Shown here: in pieces, positions 55,596 to 64,000 of the stretch | How positions within the stretch are numbered: the first letter of the stretch is position 1 | Layout: every line of letters begins with the position of its first letter | From: Austropuccinia psidii | Lineage: Eukaryota > Basidiomycota > Pucciniomycetes > Pucciniales > Sphaerophragmiaceae | Assembly: GCA_023105745.1 (NCBI GenBank) | Contig: JALGQZ010000016.1 | Span: forward strand, 26,343,154-26,407,153 | Direction: 5' to 3' | Length of the DNA: 64,000 bases | The notes under the pieces: generated by a model | What the model was told of the DNA's origin: nothing | Databases searched by the model: none | What the model saw: the letters and a program-made list of their open reading frames with translations, nothing else | Translations under genes and position numbers: made by a program

Positions 55596-56330
55596 CTACT
55601 TCTGGCTCTTGTGCACTTCTTTTACCAAATCCAACAGCTTCTTAATCCTAGGGTCTGACTCTTTCATACTTTGTTTGAAGGAGGCTTTGTTTTTGCCCTT
55701 GTTCCCTTGTCTTCTCCTGGAAACTCTGTGGAATTGTGAAGAATGGTGACTCTTGGCCACTGATCTGCTGGTTTCTGAATGGTGTGAAGCCACTGGAGAG
55801 CTGATTTGGCCTGCTCCTTGTGAGCCTGAAGGAATATGAATAGGCCCTGTCTGGGTCAACTGTTCTTCTATAGCTTGGATAGTGGCTTGATTCTCCCTTA
55901 TCCTCTGTGCCCTTGCCTCCAGGAGTCTGAACTGCCTGGTAGGATTCCAACCTTTGATGATTACCATCAGGTCTTTGAAGTCTATCTCTTTGAGACAGAT
56001 GTTCTGGCAACTTGCTCCAAGTTCTGCCCAGTGAGATGCCAGGTTGAACCTCTTGTTGTCCATGCTCCATTGGAATAGGTCCTTGAGGAGTTGAGGGAGC
56101 TGAAGAACTTGATCCATGTCTTTCCAGTCCTCTGGTTTGAAGTCTCTGTTGAATTGGAGTGTGAATACCAAGGTTGATATTATCTCCCTCATTGTTTTGC
56201 CATCAACTACTGTGTACAAGGTGTCCTCTTTCAGGTCTTCTGGTTCTGGACAAACCTTCTCTGTCCTCTGGTTGGTTCCTTTGGAAGCCAAGATCTCTGA
56301 GGTGTACAGGTGACATGTTAGTGTTTGCAA
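55596..56330 (-). CDS. B' ORF1, Gag-like protein overlapping the Gag-Pol frame
   Basis: 244 codons, exactly the length of B ORF1, with many amino-acid differences but no gap or stop. The helical middle part and the basic Ser/Gln-rich end are both kept. The overlapping Gag-Pol frame is open here only for 55648-56070. No function assigned; probably a Gag component. Confidence 0.6.
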   Translation of the reverse strand: MQTLTCHLYTSEILASKGTNQRTEKVCPEPEDLKEDTLYTVVDGKTMREIISTLVFTLQFNRDFKPEDWKDMDQVLQLPQLLKDLFQWSMDNKRFNLASHWAELGASCQNICLKEIDFKDLMVIIKGWNPTRQFRLLEARAQRIRENQATIQAIEEQLTQTGPIHIPSGSQGAGQISSPVASHHSETSRSVAKSHHSSQFHRVSRRRQGNKGKNKASFKQSMKESDPRIKKLLDLVKEVHKSQK

Positions 56331-56680
56331 GCAGTCAAAAACTTCATTTTCTTAGGGTATTTGCCTTTGACTGTGCCTTGTAAAAATTTGTTGTCTGCTG
56401 ATTTGGGCAATTTACATTTAGAGGTTACAACTGGGTCAATTATAGTAATTTTCCCTGTACAAGTTATCAAGGTTGGTTTACCTTGTATTGAAGCAGAATT
56501 TCGTGGTTTTCTACTCTTCTGTGTGTCAATGGGTGTCCACTTCTTTTCTGTTATCAGTCCTTCACTGTGGCTCTTTCCTTTGCCTTTGCTGCCCTCTGGC
56601 TCTGAGGGTGTCACTGGTGTGTTGGCCTGTGACCGGCTTTCAAGTGGTATGAAGTTATCTTCCACTGAATCAAACAGCAA
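56318..56680 (-). CDS. B' ORF0
   Basis: 120 codons, counterpart of B ORF0 (ENTPVTPSEPEGSKGKGK-type block, TACKH end), overlapping ORF1 at the same place and in the same frame relation. No ATG start in the conserved part. Confidence 0.5.
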   Translation of the reverse strand: MLFDSVEDNFIPLESRSQANTPVTPSEPEGSKGKGKSHSEGLITEKKWTPIDTQKSRKPRNSASIQGKPTLITCTGKITIIDPVVTSKCKLPKSADNKFLQGTVKGKYPKKMKFLTACKH

Positions 56681-56929
56681 AAAAGAGGGCTTAATGTCAG
56701 TTAAGACTCCTTATAATACTGTTTGCACGTCTAAGAATGGCCTCTGGGCTTGTATATTACTACAATGTGCCCTTGTACAATGACAGTGTAATTGAATTAA
56801 CAATTCCACATCAGACATACAGCTTACTGATGTTTGGTATACTATTTGTATACCAATATCTCACAGATTACCAGTAATTAGCAAGTATAGTCTGTCAAAA
56901 GTGGTGTATAACAGGGAAATTGAGTTAAA
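56681..56929 (-). other. B' leader, truncated
   Basis: Matches the distal part of the B leader (about 8905-9174) and then joins directly to LTR sequence at about 56930. The first 300 bp of leader, including the primer site, are missing. Confidence 0.8.
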
Positions 56930-58326
56930 AACAACTAGAACTTTGACTGTGACAGGTAGAAAATGATTTAAGATAAGAGTGTTTGAATAAAATAAAGATT
57001 TTATAATAAAATTAAAGGGTTCTACTATTAAAGAAGAGTGGTGGTGAGCGCTATTGAGAACCCTGGGTGCAGTCTTACCAGTTGGATTACAATAATAAGA
57101 GCTACAATAATTAAAATTATAATTATAACCGATTTATTACCCAAGAGTAAAGCTGTTTTGGACATTTTACTATGTAGGGTATTCAAGAGCAGGATGAGGA
57201 AACAATTCTGGGTATGAAAAGCCTCCTTTTTATCCTGAAATGGGGTGGAAAGGGTGGTAGACCTTTCCATGTAGAGGAAGTGAAGATTTTTCACTCTATG
57301 AGAGAGGCTTGTGGTTTGAATAGACCTGTATAGCCTTTATTGGGCTCATATGTGGTTTTGAAACCACATCTGGGCAGTTTTCACCAATACAGGGTGAAAA
57401 TCTTCATCTGGGGACCTCACAGCCTGATTCTGACGTGTATGACGCGTAGAATGCTGTAAAGAAACTGTATGGGACCCCAGTATTGACTGAAATATGGGAT
57501 ATTGAAGTAAAAAAAAGCTTCTTTGTCTATTTGACACCTCATATTCATGATTATGGGATATTATCACATGGTAAGGCTGTATATGACAGCAGGTGGGAAT
57601 CTGACCTTAAAACAGCCATACCTTTGTCAAATCTTGAGATATCAGCCTCAAAATTGGTTCAGTGGGTAGCCCTGTGTGTGCTATACACAATTGTACCTCA
57701 TTTGATATGGGTATCTGTAAATAAGGCAAAGTTATCCCATGTACAAGATTTTTGTACATTTGCATGGTTTAGGCAAAAAGCTGTACTGAGCTTATTTGCC
57801 CCATACCTTTTGTTCTAGTTGAGCTATGGGGAAATGGATGACACCATCAGATAACCCTGATTGTGCTCTTTCCAAAAAGACCCCACTTTAGGTATCTCAT
57901 GCTAAAACTGCAAAAGCTATATGAGAGGTGAATGTTTTGTTCACCCTTATCTGGGCTGAATTTGGCCATAACTCAAGTAGTACTGGTGCTAGCTGAGTTT
58001 GGCTAGTACCATTGGATAGCCCTGGCTTAGAGCTTCATTTTTAATACCCATTTGATGGGGTTAAGCCTCTCCTTCTGGATTTTAGATAAGAGGTGAAAAT
58101 TAAGGTTTATGCTCAGCAATAACTTTGAGCAGGAATAACTGTGTTATTCTCTGTCCTATGGTGATGGGACTTATATTTTCAGGAAGGGGTGAGTTTCCTT
58201 TTGTGTTTGATACTTCTTGAGCTGATTTGGCTCAGATATATGTTTTGGTGGTATCTTAGCTATTCCATTGGTTTATGGTATTTTGGCTGTCATGCTTGTG
58301 CTCTGGTTTTGAGTCACAGGCTGACA
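56930..58326 (-). repeat. B' 5' LTR, missing its inner end
   Basis: About 1397 bp. The outer end (GGCTGACA at 58326 on the plus strand) is intact. The inner 45 or so bases present in the 3' LTR (28755-28800) are absent, and the LTR joins the leader at CAACTAGAACTTTGAC. It retains the 480-bp segment deleted from the 3' LTR and a palindrome related to that at 29212. Confidence 0.85.
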
Positions 58327-60152
58327 AAAATGATATGCTGAGATGTGCAATTGTCCATCACCACATCCTCAGTTTTCACTCTTATGTTTCCTTCTGGGTG
58401 TGGAAATACAATATTAGTGTCTAATATACCTAAGGGGTACATATTGTTACTGGTACTATTAAATTGCACACCATCTATTGGTAATAGATGGTTTTTCCAT
58501 TCAGGAAGTATTACCTGGAGATAATCTTTGCCCACACAAGTGCAAAATTTCCCTGTACCTAAATTGACTTTGGCTTCAATATCATTCATCAAAACTGATG
58601 TGATAGAGGATTCTCCAGCAGTATAACCTTTTCCTCTAGCAGGTTTGGTCTTACACATCCTGGCATCCTGGATATTGATCAGGTTGTAGCAATCTTCACT
58701 CTACTGTGGTAAGTGGGTATGGACTTCTGTGACCTCAAAGAAAGCTGTAATGTTTTCAATGGGATAGTCCTCCACAGGTGTGTCTTTAGAGATTGCAGAA
58801 TCTTGATTAGATTCTTCTTTCTCTTCAGTACAATGAACTTCTTCAATGACTTGAACTTCATTGATTTTTGTCTTTTTGGTGCAAGTGCTGGCTAAATGTG
58901 AAGTACTTCCACATTTATGACACTTCAAGACAGGTTTTTCTGGTCTTCTGTTCTCTCTGGGAATCTTTGAGTCTATCTTGGTTTCCATAGGGATTTTAGT
59001 CCAAGTTTTACCAATTCTTGTTCTGGCAATGATATCTTCCATAGCATTAATGTAGTCTTCTGTTGAACAGGGTTCTACACATCTGCTTTTGATAGCATGT
59101 TCCAATTCTCCTCCACACTTTCTTAATATTTTCATATTAATCATAGTGTCAGACATATCTGGCTGTAAAGCAGATAATCTGTCTTTCTGCTTGAAGAACC
59201 AAGTAAGTGGTTTATCTTTCTCTGAGTTAAAAATGGCATTTTCAAAAGAATTTTCCATCTTAAACCTCCAAGAATTGTTGGCCCATTTTGTAATCACTTC
59301 AGACTTCCACCAAGACCAATCATGTTTCCCATGATCCATCCTCATCTTGTAATACCATTTCTTTGCAGTTCTGGTAAACAGAGAGTGTAATTTTGCCACT
59401 ATGATTTCATCAGGTATATTAAAGTCTTCTTGCAACATATCAATAGTACTGATGAACTCAATATGGTTATATTCTCCTTCACCAAAGAATGTTGGCCATT
59501 CTTCCAATTTGAGACTATCCTTTGCAGAGATAACATTTTCTCCTAAGAATGGGGTTAAACTTCCTTTAACAGAATGTTTTTCTTCAGTCAAAGGTGTAGA
59601 ATGTCTTGGAATATGTGGTAAATAATTGTTATGAATTTGTTCTACATTTGGAATGATTTCACTCTTTAATTTCTGCCTTTCACTGTCATTTTTTGCTAAA
59701 TGTGTAGAAAACTGATTGGTATTTTCAACTATTTCTAAGACATGATCTTTTAGAATTTTAAGTTGATCATTCATTTGAAAAATGGAAAGATCTTCCATTT
59801 CATCATTCTGAACCTGACATGTACTCTCAATTCTGTTACATGTATTAATAATTGAATCAATTCTGGAATTTGCCACTTGATACCCTTCAGTATATCTTTT
59901 GTCATTTCTTTTTAATTCACTTGTGTCTGATGTAAGTTTATTTATCTTTGCATCATATTTACCAAGGGCTACATGAATATCAGATTGAAGAAAAGGTATC
60001 TGATGTATTATTTCTTTGGAAAAATTCTGTTCATGCTTTCCTGCTCCTTGGCTGTGAATTCCATCAAGGTTCTGGCCATGTTGAATACACTGTCCATGGC
60101 TGAAGGCTCCAATTTGTGGATCCTGTACCCTTGTGGGTAAGGTCTGTGCCAA
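58327..60152 (-). pseudogene. A' protease, zinc knuckle and capsid
   Basis: The minus strand shows protease AKVNLGTGKFCTCVG, in which the catalytic Asp of DTG is Gly (58314-58658). A TAG at 58701-58703 follows HLPQ. Then comes the 483-codon frame 58701-60152 with coiled coil, capsid (EEWPTFFGEGEYNHIEF, LRKCGGELEHAIKSR) and knuckle CHKCGSTSHLASTC. In this copy gag reads through the positions of all three A nonsense codons. The protease is catalytically dead. Confidence 0.9.
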
Positions 60153-60520
60153 TTGGCTTTGCCTTTGACCTTGCCTTGATGGTTCTTGGGACCTCTCTGA
60201 TTCTTCTCAGGTCTCTTGGGCTTGTCCTTGGACACTTCTGGAGCTGGTTTGGAGCTGGTAGACGTCACTTGGACCTCTGTCTCAAAAGCTGGAGTCATTT
60301 CCAACTCTTTCTTCTGGTCTACGGATAAAAGACTTTGGTTCCTCAACCAATTCTCTATCTTTTTGACCTTGTCTTTGCAAGACAGGGGGCCCCACCCTCC
60401 TGAGAGTTCTATGGTCTTCTCCTGACTCAGAAAGCTCTTGATGTGTAAGTAGGAGTTCATGCCCCCTGCCAAAGGCTTCGGCATATTCCCCACTCCTCTT
60501 CTTTGGCTGCTCTGAACCAA
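60008..60520 (-). CDS. A' ORF beta counterpart
   Basis: A 170-codon frame matching A ORF beta (MNSYLHIKSFL, KDKVKKIENWLRNQ), but continuous with alpha-type text at both ends (RRGVGNMPKPLAGG upstream, KGKANWHRPYPQGY downstream). It overlaps the end of the 483-codon gag frame. This copy suggests beta and alpha text may belong to one protein. Confidence 0.4.
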   Translation of the reverse strand: MVQSSQRRGVGNMPKPLAGGMNSYLHIKSFLSQEKTIELSGGWGPLSCKDKVKKIENWLRNQSLLSVDQKKELEMTPAFETEVQVTSTSSKPAPEVSKDKPKRPEKNQRGPKNHQGKVKGKANWHRPYPQGYRIHKLEPSAMDSVFNMARTLMEFTAKEQESMNRIFPKK

Positions 60521-60604
60521 CTTTTGTATTGGAATTGATATATTTATATTGCTGCCACTTGAAAATGGTTCAGCCCTGGAAATATTATCAGGAATCAGCT
60601 CAGG

Positions 60605-60980
60605 CTAAGAATTCATATCAAAATCTGTGGGTACAGACCTTGGGGAATGGGGGGCAACTCTGGAATCCTCCAAATGTGTCTTTCTTGAGGAAGACTTGGC
60701 ACTTCTGGATTTGGTCTTGCCTTTTCCTTGTTCACACCCATCTGGTTGGACTGAATAGTTGCTTCCCTTTCTGACATGCACCATTTTCACATCAATTTAA
60801 AGATAAAGTGAAAATATAAGATAAAATACACACCTTTTGGTGGTAATTTATTCTTTTCTGAGTTAAATCAGGTGCCTCTTTTAGCAATCTGCAGCTCAAT
60901 ACTGTCTTCAGATTCTGCTTCTGAATATTCTGGACTAGTGACATATCCTTTACTGAGTCTGTTGCCAGCTGCACAGTATT
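60605..60980 (-). pseudogene. A' N-terminal gag and leader-ORF remnants
   Basis: 60605-60790 matches the start of A ORF alpha (GSNYSVQPDGCEQGKGKTKSR). 60792-60980 matches the A leader ORF in a shifted frame. The two are separated by the AT-rich stretch that could be an intron in A. Confidence 0.55.
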
Positions 60981-61384
60981 TGATTAAAGAAACTAGAAAA
61001 AAATTATAAAAGAGAAAAATTATTTTTTATACTTTTTTAAAATGTTTTGAAAGTTTTTTTTATAAGTGTTATATTTTTTAATATTAAAAAAAGTTCTTTT
61101 CAAAGAAAAAAGATCAAAATTTAAGATTTTGAATGAAAATTGATTCAGAGTGACTCAAAGAATAATTTTATAAGTTTTTGGATGTGAAAAAGCCAAGTGT
61201 AAAAACAATATAAAATTAGACCAAATTTCTCAATGAAAACAATTTCCAAAACAATTTCAAAAATAAAAATTATTTCAAATTTAACATGAAATATAATTTT
61301 TTTTTCTCAAATTAATATATTTTAGAACTTCAAAATATATTAATTATGGGTACAAGGTTCAAAAAACATGGCCAGGCCCCCCAA
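60981..61384 (-). other. A' leader and primer-site candidate
   Basis: AT-rich leader like that of A. The complement of about 61367-61384 reads TTGGGGGGCCTGGCCATG next to the LTR, the A/B-type primer-site candidate with two changes. Confidence 0.65.
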
Positions 61385-62377
61385 TGTAAGATGTGACTGT
61401 GAAAGTGATGATAATATTACTATTAATCAACAGTATCATGTCTGTTCTTATGAAATATAATAATTAAATATTATCATAACCACAATTAAATAATGAAAGA
61501 ATTATTTCTTTCACGTGTTAAACACCACTGGTGATTTTAACAGTGAGCAGTAATTGTCTACAAGAATCAATTACAAGAAGATTTTAATAATAAAACTTCT
61601 TTTATTAAAATAACAAAATTATTCTAACATATAATTATCTTTTGCAAGAATAATTATAAATATAATTATTGAAGAAAACTAATTATTCAGAGAAAAACTT
61701 TAAGAATTAAGGATAAATCACTCACTAATATTCCAAAGAGCTTATTGAAAGATAGGATAGAGAGATTTGATGCAGAATTGTGGATTTAAGGGATCAAAAT
61801 ACATATATAACAGTATTACAACAATATATAGTTCGATTCTATTATTTCACGTCTTTCTGATTGATTCTGAAAGAATTGAAACACTTAAGAATAGCTTTAA
61901 CTAATACTTACTTGTTGGTAACAATGATTTAAATGATAATAAGATGATGATGTGGAAAAAACAGCAAGAGAAGGCCTCTTTTAAGTCATCAAAAGCTCAC
62001 AGAGGCGTGTCATGGAGCAAAATGAAGAACCAGTTAGTGAGAAAACAATAAACCCTTTTGGATTATTGTTTGCATCATCTGTTGTCACATAAGATTATCA
62101 TAATTACTTAATTGATGCTTTTACGTGACTACCAACACCAATATGGTTAAGAATAAAAGGAGTAACACCTGTAAATATTTCTTTGTTCAAAAATAATCAT
62201 TCATTTCTCAAAGTTATCAATGTTATTGGCGATTTCATCACAGGTTGTAATTACTGTGAATTTTTGAAGATTCCGTGTTTCACGTAGAATAATGAAAAAT
62301 GGACTATCAGTAAAACTTTTAATTTTACCATTAAAACCATAGTCTTTTTGGTTGACCATAGATGATAAGGTCCTCCT
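61385..62377 (-). repeat. A' 5' LTR, truncated by E
   Basis: Begins at the LTR inner end (TGTAAGATGTG on the plus strand) and matches A LTR up to the AACCAAAAAG and TATCTATGG region, where E starts at 62378. The remainder is outside the window. Confidence 0.9.
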
Positions 62378-63883
62378 TGTCAGCCTGTGACTCAAAACAG
62401 AGCACTAGCATGACATCCAACATACCATAAATAATGGTATGACAAGTATTGAACAAACATAGGCAATACAGGTAATAAATAAGAGGAAAAAACTCGTCTT
62501 AAATTAAACACCAACCTTATCTAAACAGAATAAGGAAACCTAGAGGAAAATAAACAAGTCAAAACCCTTATTTTCACCTCTCATCTAACTTATGCATATT
62601 TAAGTTATTCTATACCAAAATGGTATTTTTCTTAAAGCTCACATAGAGAGCTACACAATGGTATCATCCATGTTGCTGTAACACCACTACAACTGGAGAT
62701 ATTATATGACCTTTATTTTAAAACCAAGACCCCCCTGAAAGTCAAAGAGGGCTTGTACAAAGCTGTAAAAAAGTATAACCAAATTAAAAATATAAACAAG
62801 AGCTTTAAGTTGAGATACATTAGACCTCTGTATCTCTTAAACTGACTGAGGGATCTTGGTTCAAAGGTGTCACAACCAAAAATTCAGATATTCTGAGAAC
62901 AAGAAAGTAAACAAACCCCTGTATCTTTGGCATACACTCATACAACTGTACAGTGTAATATACCAAACTGTAGAGCTAATCAAGCCCTAAAAAACTGTAT
63001 CATCAGAATACAGATATCTTCCAAATTGGAGAAGATATCTGGCATGGAAGTTTTTGAAGCCTCATACTGATGTACAAAATTACATCCAAAAGCTTAAAAC
63101 CCTTATAACTTTTGCTATTTGAAAGAAGGGTAAACATGAAGCATACCAAATTGAAGAGCTCAGTAAGCCCTTCAATTCTGTGCTCTTGGTTTCTTGATAT
63201 CTCAAAAACTGAATAAGATATCTTGGTTGGAAGTATTTTGACCAATACTGGCCTGTACCAAACCTGTACCAACCAGTACTGGCTTGATACTTAAAATAAT
63301 AGTTGTTTAAAGCTTAAACCCGCCCAGAATGACTAATATTGATCATACAGACACCAGAACAACGTAATCCAAGTGCTGACGTGGCAGGTGAAAAGTTTTT
63401 TCACCCTGTATTGACCCAGAATGATCATTTGTGGTGCTAAAACCACAATTCTGCCTCTATTGACGTCAGAATTGAGGATCCAGAACCACAGATTGACCAT
63501 TGGAGTGAAAATTTTCACTCCACTGACGTGTGAAGAGTTAATAACTCTCGAAAGTCTTGAAAGATATAAAAAGAGGGGTTTTTTCCTTGAAAACCCATCA
63601 CTATTATCTTATTATCCTTATTCTTACGTGACAAAACTGTTATCAATCAGTAGTGCCCTTAGAATTATTATTAAAAGAAGTAATTGGAACATAATTATTG
63701 TAGTACCTCTTTACAGTCAAAGATATTAGAGTATTGCAACCCAGGTCCTCAATAGACTCATCACCACTGTTACCACGTAGCAGTAGGACCTGAAGATTTA
63801 ATTTTATTTGTTTTTGACGTGTCACAGTCATAATACTAGCTTGTAAATACATTTTATAGCTACTATATAGACTCACCCTGACA
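62378..63883 (+). repeat. E 5' LTR
   Basis: 1506 bp. Both ends resemble B LTRs (CAGCCTGTGACTCAAAAC start, ACTCACCCTGACA end), while the middle is diverged. It holds CCCTGTATTGACC near 63407 and TTGACGTCAGAATT near 63460. Open frames inside (for example 63003-63272) are unsupported. Confidence 0.85.
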
Positions 63884-63902
63884 TTTTGGGGGCCTGGCTG
63901 TG
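63884..63902 (+). promoter_or_regulatory. E primer-binding-site candidate
   Basis: TTTTGGGGGCCTGGCTGTG directly after the LTR, one base different from that of B. Confidence 0.6.
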
Positions 63903-64000
63903 GTTTTTCAACCTTATTGGACGTGTTTTGAGCTTAGTTAGGCGTAAAATTCAGTTATTTAAAAGGTATTTTACTAACAGTGAGTAAAATTTCTAATTTA

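Larger units (their letters stand above)
28755..58326 (-). mobile_element. B' : B-family element inserted in A', itself hit three times
   Basis: TGTCAGGCTGAG at 28755 to GGCTGACA at 58326, flanked by the perfect duplication AAAAT (28750-28754 and 58327-58331), which splits the A' protease region. It contains a solo LTR, C and D; net length about 8.8 kb. The order on the minus strand is normal for B. The 5' LTR lacks its inner end together with the primer site, the 3' LTR has an internal deletion of about 480 bp, and Gag-Pol has several stops. It cannot transpose by itself. Confidence 0.95.
4279..62377 (-). mobile_element. A' : host Ty3/gypsy element split by B, B' and E
   Basis: A' is a minus-strand relative of A. 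It survives as a 3' LTR (4279-5629), integrase (5761-6878), RT/RNase H (27087-28754), protease plus gag (58327-60980), leader and a truncated 5' LTR (61385-62377). After removing the inserts about 8.3 kb remains. All pieces have the same orientation and the right order. B' splits it at a perfect AAAAT duplication, so those two pieces are certainly one element. Across B about 490 bp of integrase is missing and no duplication is seen, so continuity there is inferred. E cuts the 5' LTR, and the rest lies beyond the window. Numerous stops and frameshifts make it non-functional. Confidence 0.85.
62378..64000 (+). mobile_element. E : B-related element, 5' end only
   Basis: Starts TGTCAGCCTGTG inside the A' 5' LTR; the target duplication would be CTCCT (62373-62377) but the other end is outside the window. 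It comprises the LTR, the primer-site candidate and about 100 bp of leader. Confidence 0.85.

Noticed and set aside
60605..60774. Plus-strand frames opposite A' and B' gag and pol
   Set aside because: They are antisense shadows of recognisable Gag or Pol text.

Overview
This window looks like a stretch of a very repeat-rich fungal genome. I see no host gene, rRNA or tRNA. Almost every base can be assigned to Ty3/gypsy-type LTR retrotransposons, mostly inserted into one another. The translated Gag-Pol proteins resemble those I recall from rust fungi (Pucciniales), most closely the myrtle rust Austropuccinia psidii. That assignment is recall and inference; no database search was done.

I named the elements A, A', B, B', C, D, E and F. 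F (about 1-3944) is an old, decayed element with two diverged LTR-like copies. A' (minus strand, 4279 to 62377 and beyond) is the host into which nearly everything else inserted. It is split by B (plus strand, 6879-27086) and B' (minus strand, 28755-58326), and its 5' LTR is cut by E (plus strand, from 62378 to beyond the window end). B contains A (plus, 11244-21529). B' contains a solo LTR (30112-31305), C (minus, 33055-42617) and D (plus, 45211-55207). Five insertions have exact 5-bp target-site duplications: A TTAAT, B' AAAAT, solo LTR ACAAG, C GTATA and D GCCTT. B alone has none, and its host A' lacks about 490 bp at that point.

There are two lineages. A/A' and B/B'/E carry long Gag-Pol frames with a degenerate chromodomain-like C-terminus, several staggered overlapping reading frames at the 5' end of gag, and a shared GGGGGCCTGGC-containing sequence right after the 5' LTR. 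C and D are chromoviruses with a clear C-terminal chromodomain and separate gag and pol frames, linked by a G GGA AAA slippery heptamer just before the gag stop. In C and D the sequence one base after the 5' LTR is a perfect 14-nt reverse complement of a site inside their own LTR. The single base that differs between C and D is compensated on the other side. This points to Tf1/sushi-like self-primed reverse transcription and is the strongest mechanistic signal in the window.

C is very young (two differences seen between its 766-bp LTRs) and has open gag and pol frames, but the first integrase catalytic aspartate is a tyrosine. A is fairly young (LTRs about 98% identical by eye) with an intact 1197-residue Pol frame but nonsense codons in the gag part. 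B, B', A', D and F are clearly broken. Other signals include a TGCGCA minisatellite in C, a CTGTATT inverted-repeat motif shared by LTRs of different lineages, and CpGs in the A LTR that survive mostly as ACGT.
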